A stretch of 25,044 nt of DNA from Fimenecus sp045602655 (lineage in GTDB: Bacteria > Bacillota > Clostridia > Oscillospirales > Acutalibacteraceae): positions 1 through 25,044 of the forward strand of contig JAZSBY010000096.1 of the NCBI GenBank assembly GCA_045602655.1, written 5' to 3'. Below the pieces are notes generated by a model. That model saw nothing but the letters and a program-made list of their open reading frames with translations. It ran no database searches and was not told where the DNA came from. Below, in pieces: positions 1 to 8,219 of this stretch (positions are counted from its first letter, which is position 1; each line of letters opens with the position of its first letter). Position numbers and translations under genes: made by a program.

Positions 1-1089
1 CTTTTTGAATTCATCACAAACTGCAGGAGGAGCTGTGAAAACAGTAGGAACGGAAACTTTGCTTCTACCGTTCTTTTTAAGTCCTTCGTAAACATCGTTT
101 GTCCACTCTTTAAGTTGAGCCATTGTCATGTGTGGGCAACCAACAAAGCAGAGTTTTGGAGTTGCATCAGGATTTTTCCACATAACAGGATATGATTTCT
201 TTACTCTTTCAAGTTCAGCATCATCAATAACATAAACCTGTGCATTTTCTGTGATGAGTGACTCACCCATTTCAACTGCTTCAGGAGTAAGACCTGCGAT
301 ATGATAAAGACCAACAGCACCGTTTGATGCACAAGCAGCACCAAAGTCTTTAAGATATGCTTTATTATCAGCATTAAGTTCAGTACCAAGCCATTCGTTC
401 ATGCCTTTAACATAAGGAACATCTTCCATAACTTTCATACCGATTGCAGAACCTAAAATCTGTGCTTCAGGCTTCTTCTGGCATTTAACTTCGATAATCC
501 AAGTTGCTTTTCTGCCCTCGTCTGTAAGAAGACCAAAATCAGGAACAAAACCTGCGATTGAGCCCATCATTTCAATAAGACCTGAGTTACGGTTGCAACG
601 AGCACCGATAACAGAGTTTGCGTATGCAACAGCACTTGACTCTGCCCATGAAAGAATATCACCTTTTTTAGGTGTGTTGCCTACTTCATCAAGATAGCAA
701 GCACAAGTGTAAGCATTATCATCAAGAAGACCCATTTTACGAAGCTGTTCGTTGTATGAATCCTGCTTTGAATACATAAACTTTTTGAAAACAAAGTTCT
801 TTAAGAAATCTGACGGAACATTTGGGTCAAAAGGTTTTGGGTCAACAGAGAATTTCTGCTTTGATTTAACTCCTGCGTTAAGGAGCTGGTCCATCAAATC
901 AAAAACAGGAGTCATCATTTTAAGACCGAAACTTGTAACAAGATGTCCCTTTTCACTTGTAACAGGAACCATTCTTTCTGCACCGAATGTTTCGCCGTAC
1001 ATAACAAGTGTTTTCATAACTTTAGCCATAACTTCGCCTTGTTCGCCGTTGAGCATAGCCTGCTGTTCGGCTGTAAGTTGCATTGCCAT
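1..1089 (-). CDS. Aconitase X (AcnX, DUF521) family dehydratase, 3' end cut off by window edge
   Basis: The frame is open from ATG at 1089 to position 1, giving 363 residues with no stop, so the C-terminus lies outside the window. The start is set by AGAGGTG about 6 bases upstream. The N-terminus (MQLTAEQQAMLNGEQGEVM) and the run WAESSAVAYANSVIGARCNR near residues 147-167 are typical of aconitase X. Known members dehydrate cis-3-hydroxy-L-proline in bacteria or mevalonate 5-phosphate in archaea, using an iron centre. C129 (in YTCACYL) and C165 (in GARCNR) fall in the conserved motifs. Many relatives have Thr where C165 is. The catalytic part is usually about 400 residues, so some 40 or more are missing. 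A small DUF126 subunit or domain is normally needed and would have to lie to the left. Family is confident; substrate is unknown. Confidence 0.85.
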   Translation of the reverse strand, partial: MAMQLTAEQQAMLNGEQGEVMAKVMKTLVMYGETFGAERMVPVTSEKGHLVTSFGLKMMTPVFDLMDQLLNAGVKSKQKFSVDPKPFDPNVPSDFLKNFVFKKFMYSKQDSYNEQLRKMGLLDDNAYTCACYLDEVGNTPKKGDILSWAESSAVAYANSVIGARCNRNSGLIEMMGSIAGFVPDFGLLTDEGRKATWIIEVKCQKKPEAQILGSAIGMKVMEDVPYVKGMNEWLGTELNADNKAYLKDFGAACASNGAVGLYHIAGLTPEAVEMGESLITENAQVYVIDDAELERVKKSYPVMWKNPDATPKLCFVGCPHMTMAQLKEWTNDVYEGLKKNGRSKVSVPTVFTAPPAVCDEFKK

Positions 1090-1125
1090 GTTAAGCACCT
1101 CTTTAATAATTTATTAACATTTTAT

Positions 1126-1154
1126 AGTTTACTCTTAATAACTCAAAGTGTCAA
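1126..1154 (-). promoter_or_regulatory. SigA-type promoter for the aconitase X gene
   Basis: On the minus strand there is a perfect TTGACA (1154-1149), a 17-base spacer and TAAACT (1131-1126, 4 of 6 to consensus). It lies about 37 bases upstream of the ATG at 1089, in the gap between divergent genes. Confidence 0.5.
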
Positions 1155-1194
1155 TGAGAAATTGTTAAATTTTTGACTAATTTATTTATATTTA

Positions 1195-1222
1195 TTGTAA
1201 TTAGAAAATATTGTGATATAAT
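1195..1222 (+). promoter_or_regulatory. Extended -10 promoter for the GH84 gene
   Basis: TATAAT at 1217-1222 is preceded by TGA, forming an extended -10 (TGnTATAAT), with TTGTAA 16 bases upstream (1195-1200). An overlapping alternative is TTGACT (1173-1178), 17 bases, TGTAAT (1196-1201). Either would drive the gene at 1267. Confidence 0.55.
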
Positions 1223-1266
1223 TTTCTTATCGCTTACAAAATAACTATATAAGGAGGTTAACTCCC

Positions 1267-2910
1267 TTGATTTATCCAATCCCACAAAAAAATGAGCTTA
1301 ACGGAAAAGAATTATTTATCAAATCTGTTTTTGTTTCAGGTGAATTTAAAGAAATTGCTGAAAAAGTTTTAAAAGACTATAACATTGATTGCAACAATGG
1401 ATTGAATGTTGTTTTTAAGTATGAAAACAGCAAGGAAACAACATATTCCGAAGAAACAGCACGCCTTACTGACGAAAAGTATATAATTATTACTTCTGAA
1501 AATGAGGTTATCGTTAAGGTTTCTTGTGAAAAAGGTGCTTTCAGAGGTGCACATGCCCTTGCAAAACTCATTGTAAAGAATGAACTTAAAGAAGGTACAC
1601 TTACTGACTACCCTCTTTTTAAAACTCGTGGATATATTGAAGGATTTTATGGTCCCACATGGGAAAACAGTAAACGACTTTCTGTTATGAAGCTTATGGC
1701 ATCATACGGAATGAACACTTTTTTCTATGCTCCAAAGGATGATATTTATCACAGAGAAAAATGGCGTGACCTTTACCCTGAAAATGAACTTACACAGCTA
1801 AAAAATCTTTTCGACTATGCTTGTGATAATTTCCTTGATTTTCATTGGACAATTGGCCCCGGACTTACATACAAATACACATCTGACGAAGATTTTGCAC
1901 AACTTATCAACAAAATTAAAAGTGTGTATGATATTGGTGTTCGCAATTTTGGTCTTTTGCTTGACGATATTCCTTGGGATTTCCAATATGAGGATGACAA
2001 AAATGCTTTTGACTCCGTTGTCGATGCACATATCTATCTTGTTAACAAAACCTATACTGCTCTTAAAGAAATTGATTCCTCAATTAAGTTGACGGTTTGT
2101 CCGACTCAGTATAGCGGTAACTGTAACGAGTACTATATCACAAAATTTGGTTGCAATATTCCTGCAGATGTTGACCTTTTTTGGACAGGTGCTGAAATTT
2201 GTTCCCGTGTGCTTACTGTCAGAGAAGCAGATGAGTTTACTTATGCAACAAACCATCGTCCACTTTATTGGGATAACTACCCTGTTAACGATTGCGAAAT
2301 GTTTCAGGAAATGCACATGGGTGCACTCATCGGCAGAGATAAGGAACTCTATAAACATTGCGAAGGTATTATTTCAAATGTTATGGAGTTTGCAGAGTGT
2401 TCTAAAATCCCGCTTATGACAGTTGCAGACTTTTTGTGGAATCCACTCTCATATAATCCTGATGATTCATTAAAAAATGCTCACAAAGAAATATTAGGTG
2501 ACAATGCTGATAGTTTTTCCTACTTTGCCGACCATCTTTGTGTATCATGTCTTTCAAGATATGCCTCCTCTTATATGGGAGAAGTTTTATCAAAAGTTTC
2601 TTTCCTTGAATCAATCGAAAAAAAGGAAGAAGCACTTGAACTTTTAAGTTCTTACATTTCTGATATGAAAAAGTGCTTAGTTCTCATAAGTGACACGAAT
2701 GTACCTCTTTTTGCAGAATTGCAGAAATGGGTCAGAAAATTCGCAATGTGTTGTGATTTGCTTGATGATATATATGTTGCAAAAGAAAACCCAACAAATG
2801 AAAACAAAACAAGACTTTCCGAAAAGCTTCAAAAATACAATAGCGACGGTACTATTCTTACCGGTTTCTGCCTGAGAGAAATGGCTGAAAAAACAATAGC
2901 AAGAATCTAA
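1267..2910 (+). CDS. GH84 family beta-N-acetylglucosaminidase (O-GlcNAcase/hyaluronidase-like), cytoplasmic form
   Basis: This 547-residue protein starts at TTG, a choice supported by AAGGAGG at 1251-1257, 9 bases upstream. Residues 1-115 form the non-catalytic alpha/beta domain common in GH84. The catalytic barrel begins at RGYIEGFYGPTW (121-132). The adjacent aspartates D233-D234 in LLLDDIP match the GH84 catalytic pair used in substrate-assisted hydrolysis of terminal beta-GlcNAc. Further family motifs are FWTGAEI and YWDNYPVND. The C-terminal 150 residues are predicted mostly helical. There is no signal peptide, membrane segment, carbohydrate-binding module or sortase motif, unlike the large secreted clostridial GH84 enzymes, so it probably acts inside the cell on imported GlcNAc-containing fragments. 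No transporter sits beside it. A hairpin terminator follows. Family is confident; physiological substrate is inferred. Confidence 0.9.
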   Translation: MIYPIPQKNELNGKELFIKSVFVSGEFKEIAEKVLKDYNIDCNNGLNVVFKYENSKETTYSEETARLTDEKYIIITSENEVIVKVSCEKGAFRGAHALAKLIVKNELKEGTLTDYPLFKTRGYIEGFYGPTWENSKRLSVMKLMASYGMNTFFYAPKDDIYHREKWRDLYPENELTQLKNLFDYACDNFLDFHWTIGPGLTYKYTSDEDFAQLINKIKSVYDIGVRNFGLLLDDIPWDFQYEDDKNAFDSVVDAHIYLVNKTYTALKEIDSSIKLTVCPTQYSGNCNEYYITKFGCNIPADVDLFWTGAEICSRVLTVREADEFTYATNHRPLYWDNYPVNDCEMFQEMHMGALIGRDKELYKHCEGIISNVMEFAECSKIPLMTVADFLWNPLSYNPDDSLKNAHKEILGDNADSFSYFADHLCVSCLSRYASSYMGEVLSKVSFLESIEKKEEALELLSSYISDMKKCLVLISDTNVPLFAELQKWVRKFAMCCDLLDDIYVAKENPTNENKTRLSEKLQKYNSDGTILTGFCLREMAEKTIARI

Positions 2911-2915
2911 AAAAC

Positions 2916-2965
2916 AAAATGCAACTCTACAAAGCTATAAGCACAACAGAGTTGCATTTTTTCTA
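2916..2965. terminator. Bidirectional intrinsic terminator between GH84 and cotJC
   Basis: A perfect 13-bp stem (2916-2928 with 2948-2960) encloses a 19-base loop and runs into TTTTTTCT on the plus strand. A-rich sequence at 2911-2914 gives a weaker U-run in the other direction. It lies between two convergent genes. Confidence 0.85.
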
Positions 2966-2969
2966 TTCT

Positions 2970-3599
2970 TTATTTCATCCTATTTTTGCAGTTTTTCATA
3001 CAGTGTTTATCGAAACTTGGATTAAATGCATAGAAATTTTTCTTATCAAGTTTATCCGTTACTAATTGTAAACCTTCCCCAAATCTTTGATAGTGCACAA
3101 TTTCTCTCTCACGAAGGAATTTAATCGGGTCACGAACATCGGGGTCATCAACAAGTCTTAAAATATTATCATAGGTTGTTCTTGCCTTTTGCTCTGCCGC
3201 AAGGTCTTCATGAAGGTCAGTTATAACATCACCTTTTGACTGAAAATACATTGCTGAAAAAGGTGTACCGCTTGCTGCAACTGTATAAAGTCCTGTTGTA
3301 TGGTCAACGAAATACTTATCAAAACCACTCTTTTTAATCTCATCAATAGTCAGGTTTCTTGTAAGCTGATAAACAATAGCACCAACCATTTCTAAATGGG
3401 ATAGTTCTTCTGTTGCTATATCCGTTAAAAGTCCTTTGAGTTCAGGTAACGGCATACCGTATCTTTGTGAAAAATATCGCATTGATGCTGCAAGTTCTCC
3501 GTCTGGACCCCCAAATTGTGAGATTATGACTTGTGCTAATTTTGGATTTGGATTCTTTATTTTTACAGGATATTGTAATTTCTTCTCATATTGAAACAT
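2970..3599 (-). CDS. cotJC: Spore coat protein CotJC, manganese-catalase family
   Basis: This 209-residue protein has the CotJC pattern throughout. It begins MFQYEKKLQYPVKIK and contains FGGPDGELAASMRYFSQRYG, DIATEELSHLEM and DDPDVRDPIKFLREREIVH. The E-E-x-x-H sets are the ligands of the ferritin-like dimanganese site of Mn-catalases. ATG at 3599 overlaps the cotJB stop as TGATG, with GGAG about 10 bases upstream. Two upstream non-ATG codons in frame (TTG at 3605) are less likely starts. In Bacillus subtilis the cotJ products are made in the mother cell under SigE and assembled into the inner coat. That it does the same here is inferred from family and operon order. Confidence 0.93.
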   Translation of the reverse strand: MFQYEKKLQYPVKIKNPNPKLAQVIISQFGGPDGELAASMRYFSQRYGMPLPELKGLLTDIATEELSHLEMVGAIVYQLTRNLTIDEIKKSGFDKYFVDHTTGLYTVAASGTPFSAMYFQSKGDVITDLHEDLAAEQKARTTYDNILRLVDDPDVRDPIKFLREREIVHYQRFGEGLQLVTDKLDKKNFYAFNPSFDKHCMKNCKNRMK

Positions 3600-3847
3600 C
3601 AGCAATCACACTCCGTATATTCCCAAGGCCATGGATTTTTTACCCACGCTAAACCACTGTCTGATTTATGAGTAAGTGGTCCAAAACATTCTTCATATTC
3701 TTCTGTCAATTCTTTTGCTCTCTCGGTATATTTCCTGTGCATTTCTAAAGCTTTTTCGTCGCATGGATGAGTATCAAGATACAAATGAAGCTCCCAAGCG
3801 GCAAATTTTACTGCGGAAAGTTCTCGCATAAGTTTACATTTATTCAC
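3599..3847 (-). CDS. cotJB: Spore coat protein CotJB
   Basis: This 82-residue small coat protein carries the CotJB core ELHLYLDTHPCDEKALE followed by a Trp/Pro-rich end (NPWPWEYTE). The GTG start at 3847 is preferred because GGAGG lies 8 bases upstream. An in-frame ATG at 3829 would remove six residues and has no better site. It overlaps cotJA by 8 bases and cotJC by 1 base, so the three genes are translationally coupled. The biochemical role of CotJB is unknown; it is found with CotJC in spore coats. Confidence 0.9.
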   Translation of the reverse strand: MNKCKLMRELSAVKFAAWELHLYLDTHPCDEKALEMHRKYTERAKELTEEYEECFGPLTHKSDSGLAWVKNPWPWEYTECDC

Positions 3848-4028
3848 AGCACTTACCTCCGTAGAATTTTTTATTTAAAACAGGAAATAGTGTGCCGTTG
3901 CACAAGGCTTCTTCACTTGTATATGTCATTAAATCCGTCTGAAAAGGCACATAAGCCATTGCAACAACTGTGCATTCAGGAAGATGTGGCATTTCTTTGC
4001 AGATGCACATACATTCTTTTTGTTCCAT
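3840..4028 (-). CDS. cotJA: Spore coat associated protein CotJA
   Basis: This 62-residue protein has the CotJA signature AMAYVPFQTD...TYTSEEALCNGTLFPVLNKKFYG. It is first of the cotJABC operon and has AAAAGGAG (4046-4039) upstream of the ATG at 4028. It has seven cysteines, more than most CotJA proteins I can recall, including a C-x-C near the N-terminus and a CC pair near the end. That could support disulfide cross-linking in the coat (inference). No clear SigA promoter precedes it, in keeping with control by a sporulation sigma factor. Confidence 0.9.
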   Translation of the reverse strand: MEQKECMCICKEMPHLPECTVVAMAYVPFQTDLMTYTSEEALCNGTLFPVLNKKFYGGKCCE

Positions 4029-4114
4029 TTTTACATATCTCCTTTTGATTTTTAGGTATGTTTAAAAACACATCTAAATCATTCTATTCAACACAAAATG
4101 AATTGCTAATTATA

Positions 4115-4143
4115 TTGAAAAGTATCTTGTAAAATGGTAATAT
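4115..4143 (+). promoter_or_regulatory. SigA-type promoter of the deo operon
   Basis: TTGAAA (4115-4120), a 17-base spacer and TAATAT (4138-4143) precede the ATG at 4165 with GAGGTG at 4154-4159. It is the only good promoter before the run of five genes to 8216. No obvious DeoR operator is seen around it. Confidence 0.6.
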
Positions 4144-4164
4144 ATTCATATGTGAGGTGTTACG

Positions 4165-4722
4165 ATGGATAATGATAATAATAAAAGTAAAGTTAAAGCA
4201 TATCTTAAAATATTAACTTCTGAAGAAACAAGTTTAAGAAAGATTCCTTTCTACTTATTTTTATTAGGTGTTTTAGTTTGTCTTCTAATCTTCAAAATTA
4301 GCGAAACAAATAAATATCTTAAGATAATTGCTGAAAACGGAAATGTTGTAGTCGAAAATCAAACAAACGATGAAAACTACGAGTCAGTATTAAACATTTA
4401 TACTGAAGACGCTAAAAGACCAGAGGATATACTGCCAAATCCTAAAGAAGATATAACTGATAAAAATGACAGTAATGGTAATACAGAACCAACTAATGAT
4501 TTAACATATCAGCAAACAGAAACCAGCGAAAATATCACAAATAATAGTCAAAATACAACCTATGTGATTAACACTTCAAGCAAAAAAATTCACAAGCCAG
4601 ATTGCTCCTTTGTTGTAAGAACAAAGGAAGAAAACAAAAAAACAGTTACGCTTTCAGAGGACGAATTAAAGGAATATATAAATAACGGACACGAATTATG
4701 TAAAACATGCGGAGGAAAATAA
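4165..4722 (+). CDS. Membrane-anchored protein with C-terminal Ada-like metal-binding domain
   Basis: This 185-residue protein has a short charged N-terminus, one membrane segment (about residues 27-44), a low-complexity linker rich in Asn, Thr, Asp and Glu (about 60-130), and a compact C-terminal domain (132-183). The tail begins TYVINTSSKKIHKPDC and ends CKTC, the layout of the small Ada-like metal-binding domain: H143, C147, C179 and C182 are the likely zinc ligands. That tail also occurs on Firmicutes surface proteins and nucleases. The positively charged N-terminal side suggests the tail is outside. Its stop is one base before the deoC ATG, so it is co-transcribed with nucleoside salvage genes. 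No enzyme domain is seen. A role in sensing or binding nucleic acid or nucleosides at the surface is speculation. Confidence 0.7.
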   Translation: MDNDNNKSKVKAYLKILTSEETSLRKIPFYLFLLGVLVCLLIFKISETNKYLKIIAENGNVVVENQTNDENYESVLNIYTEDAKRPEDILPNPKEDITDKNDSNGNTEPTNDLTYQQTETSENITNNSQNTTYVINTSSKKIHKPDCSFVVRTKEENKKTVTLSEDELKEYINNGHELCKTCGGK

Positions 4723-4723
4723 A

Positions 4724-5389
4724 ATGAATATTAAAGAAATCTTATCAAAAGTTGACCATACATTACTTTCTCAAAATGCAACTTGGGAAGAAATCAAAGC
4801 AATTTGCGATGATGGAATGGAATATGAAACAGCATCTGTTTGTATTCCTGCATCATATGTAAAACAGGCAAAAGAATATGTTTCTGATAAACTTGCTATT
4901 TGTACTGTAATAGGATTTCCTAACGGATATTCAACTACCGCAACAAAAGTTTTTGAAACGGCAGATGCTGTTAAAAATGGTGCTGACGAAATTGATATGG
5001 TAATCAATGTAGGTTGGTTAAAGGATAAAAAATACAATGAAATTCTTGATGAAATCAACGCAATAAAAGATGCTTGTAACGGCAAAATATTAAAGGTTAT
5101 AATTGAAACCTGTCTTTTAACTGATGAAGAGAAAATAAAAATGTGTGAAATCGTTTCCGTGTCAAATGCTGATTTCATTAAAACTTCAACAGGCTTTTCA
5201 ACCGGTGGTGCAACAAAAGAGGATATTGAACTTTTTGCAAAGCATACTACTAATGGCAAAAAAATCAAGGCTGCAGGCGGAATTGCATCACTTATGGATG
5301 CGGAAGATTTTATAAAACTTGGTACTTCTCGTCTTGGTACAAGCAGAATTGTTAAAATAATTAAAAACGAACAAGGTAGTGGATATTGA
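4724..5389 (+). CDS. deoC: Deoxyribose-phosphate aldolase
   Basis: This 221-residue class I aldolase cleaves 2-deoxyribose 5-phosphate to acetaldehyde and glyceraldehyde 3-phosphate in the cytoplasm, the last step of deoxynucleoside breakdown. The beta-barrel motifs are all present: KVDHTLL near the start, D91 in EIDMVIN, the Schiff-base lysine K153 in FIKTSTGF, and K182 in KAAGGI. Length is normal for the family. ATG at 4724 follows the previous stop by one base, with GGAGG at 4711-4715. The C-terminal phosphate-site stretch reads RLGTSRLGTSR, a small duplication of LGTSR compared with the usual single RLGTS. It is unlikely to disable the enzyme. Confidence 0.95.
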   Translation: MNIKEILSKVDHTLLSQNATWEEIKAICDDGMEYETASVCIPASYVKQAKEYVSDKLAICTVIGFPNGYSTTATKVFETADAVKNGADEIDMVINVGWLKDKKYNEILDEINAIKDACNGKILKVIIETCLLTDEEKIKMCEIVSVSNADFIKTSTGFSTGGATKEDIELFAKHTTNGKKIKAAGGIASLMDAEDFIKLGTSRLGTSRIVKIIKNEQGSGY

Positions 5390-6510
5390 TGAAATACAAA
5401 CGTGTTTTCCTGATTGTGCTTGATAGTTTCGGTATCGGTAACGCACCTGATGCTGAAAGTTTTGGTGATTTGGGTGCAAATACACTTAAAAGCATTTCAA
5501 AATCAGAAAAATTTAATATTCCTAATCTCTCAAAACTTGGACTTTGCAATATAGATAGTGTTGAGTTGAAAGACTTTACATTCCCTATTGGGAAATATGG
5601 TGCTTTACAGGAATTATCTAAAGGAAAAGACACAACAATCGGTCATTTTGAGATTGCAGGTATTATTTCAGATAAACCAATGCCTACTTATCCTCAAGGA
5701 TTTCCTGATGAAATCATAAAAGAGTTTGAAAGTCAAACTGGTTGCGAAACACTTTGCAATAAACCTTATTCAGGTACACAAGTTATTGCAGATTTTGGGG
5801 AAGAACACATTAAAACAGGCAAACTTATTGTTTATACCTCTGCCGACAGTGTTTTTCAAATTGCGGCACATACTGACATTGTTCCACTTGAAAAACTTTA
5901 TGAGTACTGTAAAATCGCAAGAAATATACTTGTTGGCGAACACGCGGTAGGTCGAGTAATCGCAAGGCCATTCAACGGAGAATATCCATTTACAAGAACT
6001 GCAGACAGACACGATTTTTCAGTTGAACCACCAAAGGAAACAATGCTTGATATACTAAAGACAAATAATTTTGATGTTATTTCAGTTGGTAAAATTGCTG
6101 ACATTTTTACAAATCGCGGTATTACTGAAAAGTACTATACTCAATCAAACAATGACGGTATGAACATAACACTTGAACTGCTTAATAAAGATTTTAATGG
6201 CTTGTGTTTTACAAATCTTGTTGATTTTGATATGAAATATGGTCACAGACGCGATGTTGACGGATATTCAAATGCAATAAGTGAATTTGACAATTGGTTA
6301 AACAGATTTATACCAGTAATGCATAATGACGATTTATTGATTATTACTGCTGACCATGGATGTGACCCTGCATATAGCGGAACAGACCACACAAGAGAAC
6401 AAGTACCTTTACTGATATATTCAAAGAATATTGAACCGGAAAATCTCGGCACAATTAAAGGCTACAATTATATAAGTAAAGTGATTTTAGATAACTTTGG
6501 TTTAAGGTGA
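5389..6510 (+). CDS. deoB: Phosphopentomutase
   Basis: This 373-residue protein interconverts (deoxy)ribose 1-phosphate and 5-phosphate, linking nucleoside phosphorylase products to DeoC. It belongs to the alkaline phosphatase superfamily. Visible residues are D12 in VLDSFGIG (metal), T82 in GKDTTIGH, which aligns with the phosphorylated Thr of the Bacillus cereus enzyme, LVDFDMKYGHRRD, ADHGCDP and DHTREQVPLLIYS (metal ligands). The ATG at 5389 overlaps the deoC stop as TGATG. A TTG one codon upstream is possible but less likely. AAGG about 13 bases upstream is a weak ribosome site, so coupling to deoC translation is probable. Confidence 0.95.
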   Translation: MKYKRVFLIVLDSFGIGNAPDAESFGDLGANTLKSISKSEKFNIPNLSKLGLCNIDSVELKDFTFPIGKYGALQELSKGKDTTIGHFEIAGIISDKPMPTYPQGFPDEIIKEFESQTGCETLCNKPYSGTQVIADFGEEHIKTGKLIVYTSADSVFQIAAHTDIVPLEKLYEYCKIARNILVGEHAVGRVIARPFNGEYPFTRTADRHDFSVEPPKETMLDILKTNNFDVISVGKIADIFTNRGITEKYYTQSNNDGMNITLELLNKDFNGLCFTNLVDFDMKYGHRRDVDGYSNAISEFDNWLNRFIPVMHNDDLLIITADHGCDPAYSGTDHTREQVPLLIYSKNIEPENLGTIKGYNYISKVILDNFGLR

Positions 6511-6514
6511 TTTT

Positions 6515-6925
6515 ATGGATAAAAAAGACCTTTTTAAACTTGCAAAAGATGCTATGCAAAATTCTTATGCACCATATTCAGATTATAATGTTGGTGCTGC
6601 TCTCCTTTGTAAAAACGGAAACGTTTATAAAGGATGTAACATTGAAAATGCATCATACTCACTGACAAATTGTGCTGAAAGAACTGTAATTTTTACAGCT
6701 GTTGCAAATGGTGAGAGTGAATTTGAAGCAATCTGCATTGTTGGTGGTAAAGATGGTGTAATAACAGACTATGCCATGCCTTGTGGAGCTTGCAGACAGG
6801 TTTTAGCAGAGTTTTGCGATGCTGATTTTAAAGTATATGTTGGTGTAAGCGAAGATGATGTAAAAGAGTATAAATTGTGCGATTTAATCCCCTATTCATT
6901 TGACAAAACTAGATTAGGTGACTGA
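6515..6925 (+). CDS. cdd: Cytidine deaminase
   Basis: This 136-residue zinc enzyme deaminates cytidine and deoxycytidine to uridine and deoxyuridine, feeding Pdp. C53-A54-E55 (NCAERT) gives one zinc ligand and the proton-shuttling Glu. PCGACRQ supplies C90 and C93. The substrate-binding NIENAS motif is also present. This is the homotetrameric short type. ATG at 6515 has AAGGTGA overlapping the deoB stop. It overlaps no gene upstream, and the next gene starts 1 base after its stop, so the operon is continuous. Confidence 0.96.
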   Translation: MDKKDLFKLAKDAMQNSYAPYSDYNVGAALLCKNGNVYKGCNIENASYSLTNCAERTVIFTAVANGESEFEAICIVGGKDGVITDYAMPCGACRQVLAEFCDADFKVYVGVSEDDVKEYKLCDLIPYSFDKTRLGD

Positions 6926-6926
6926 T

Positions 6927-8216
6927 ATGAGAATTTACGATATTATAGAGAAAAAGCGTGACGGACTAAAGCTCACAAAAGAGGAAATTGACTTTTTTGT
7001 TCAGGAATATACAAAAGAAAATGTTGAAGATTATCAAGCATCAGCATTACTTATGGCTATTTTTATAAACGGAATGGATGAGGAAGAAACTGTAAATCTC
7101 ACTGAAAGTATGGCTTGTTCCGGTGATATGCTTGATTTATCAGCAATTTCTGGAATTACAGCAGATAAGCATTCTACAGGCGGTGTCGGTGACAAGACAT
7201 CACTTGTTGTTGCACCCATTTGTGCGTCACTTGGCATTAAAATGGCAAAAATGAGTGGTCGAGGTCTTAGTCATACAGGCGGTACAATTGATAAACTTGA
7301 AAGTATCAATGGCTTTAATGTTACACTTGATACTGACGATTTCTTTAAACAAGTGAACGAAATTGGTGTTTCAATAATTGGGCAGACAGGCAATCTTGCT
7401 CCTGCCGATAAAAAAATTTATGCTTTGCGTGATGTAACTGCAACCGTCGGCAATATTTCACTTATTGCATCAAGTATTATGAGTAAGAAAATCGCAGCAG
7501 GGGCACAAAATATTGTTCTTGATGTCAAGTGTGGTAACGGTGCATTTATGAAAGACGAAGATAGTGCCACAGAGCTTGCCGAAATGATGGTTAAAATCGG
7601 TAAAAAATGCGGTCGTAATATGGCTGCTGTTATTACAAATATGGATATTCCCCTGGGTTCGAATGTTGGTAATGCACTTGAAGTAAAAGAGGTTGTTGAC
7701 ATTCTCAACAATAAGGGTGATAAACAGTTAAGAGAGCTTTGCTTGGTACTTTCTGCAACTATTTTAAGCATCTCTTATGATTGGACTTACGAAGAAGCAT
7801 ATAAAAAGGCCGAACAATCACTTAATGACGGCTCAGCTTATAAAAAGTTTATTGAATTTGTAAATGTACAAGGCGGAAATAGTGATTTCACCACCCTGCC
7901 CTTTGCCAAGAAATCACTTGAAATAAAAGCTCAAAAAGACGGATACATTCAGAGCATTGATTCACGAATTGTTGGTGAAAGTGCTGTTTTACTTGGTGCA
8001 GGTCGTGAAAAGAAAACAGATACCATTGATTACGGTGCAGGAATCATACTTTACAAAAAGACTTGTGATAAAGTTTCAGTTGGTGATACAATCGCAACAC
8101 TTTATGCCGAAAATGACGAACGACTTAAAAATGGTGAAAAGCTTTTCAATACATCTTATGTAATTGGTGAAGAAAAGCCTGTAGCAATGCCGTTGATTTA
8201 TAAGACAATAAGATAA
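6927..8216 (+). CDS. pdp: Pyrimidine-nucleoside phosphorylase
   Basis: This 429-residue enzyme phosphorolyses uridine, thymidine and deoxyuridine to the base plus (deoxy)ribose 1-phosphate. The start is ATG 6927 (MRIYDIIEKKRDG, matching family N-termini) with AGGTGA 5 bases upstream. A GTG at 6918 is in frame but lies inside that ribosome site. KHSTGGVGDK (81-90) forms the phosphate site and SGRGLSHTGGTIDKLES (110-126) is the thymidine/pyrimidine phosphorylase signature. The C-terminal domain is complete. It is last in the deo operon and is followed directly by a terminator. Whether it prefers thymidine (DeoA) or is broad (Pdp) cannot be told from motifs; Firmicutes enzymes are usually broad. 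Confidence 0.95.
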   Translation: MRIYDIIEKKRDGLKLTKEEIDFFVQEYTKENVEDYQASALLMAIFINGMDEEETVNLTESMACSGDMLDLSAISGITADKHSTGGVGDKTSLVVAPICASLGIKMAKMSGRGLSHTGGTIDKLESINGFNVTLDTDDFFKQVNEIGVSIIGQTGNLAPADKKIYALRDVTATVGNISLIASSIMSKKIAAGAQNIVLDVKCGNGAFMKDEDSATELAEMMVKIGKKCGRNMAAVITNMDIPLGSNVGNALEVKEVVDILNNKGDKQLRELCLVLSATILSISYDWTYEEAYKKAEQSLNDGSAYKKFIEFVNVQGGNSDFTTLPFAKKSLEIKAQKDGYIQSIDSRIVGESAVLLGAGREKKTDTIDYGAGIILYKKTCDKVSVGDTIATLYAENDERLKNGEKLFNTSYVIGEEKPVAMPLIYKTIR

Positions 8217-8219
8217 TGA

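Noticed and set aside
752..1117. 121-residue plus-strand open frame opposite the aconitase X gene
   Set aside because: It lies antisense to a clearly conserved protein, has no ribosome site, and shows no recognisable domain.
4053..4060. CATACCTA on the minus strand as a SigE -10 box for cotJA
   Set aside because: The expected transcript start would fall directly on the ribosome site AAAAGGAG, and no matching -35 sits at the right distance. SigE control remains likely from the family but is not shown here.
4771..5268. 165-residue minus-strand open frame opposite deoC
   Set aside because: A shadow of the codon pattern of deoC; no family resemblance and no start signals.
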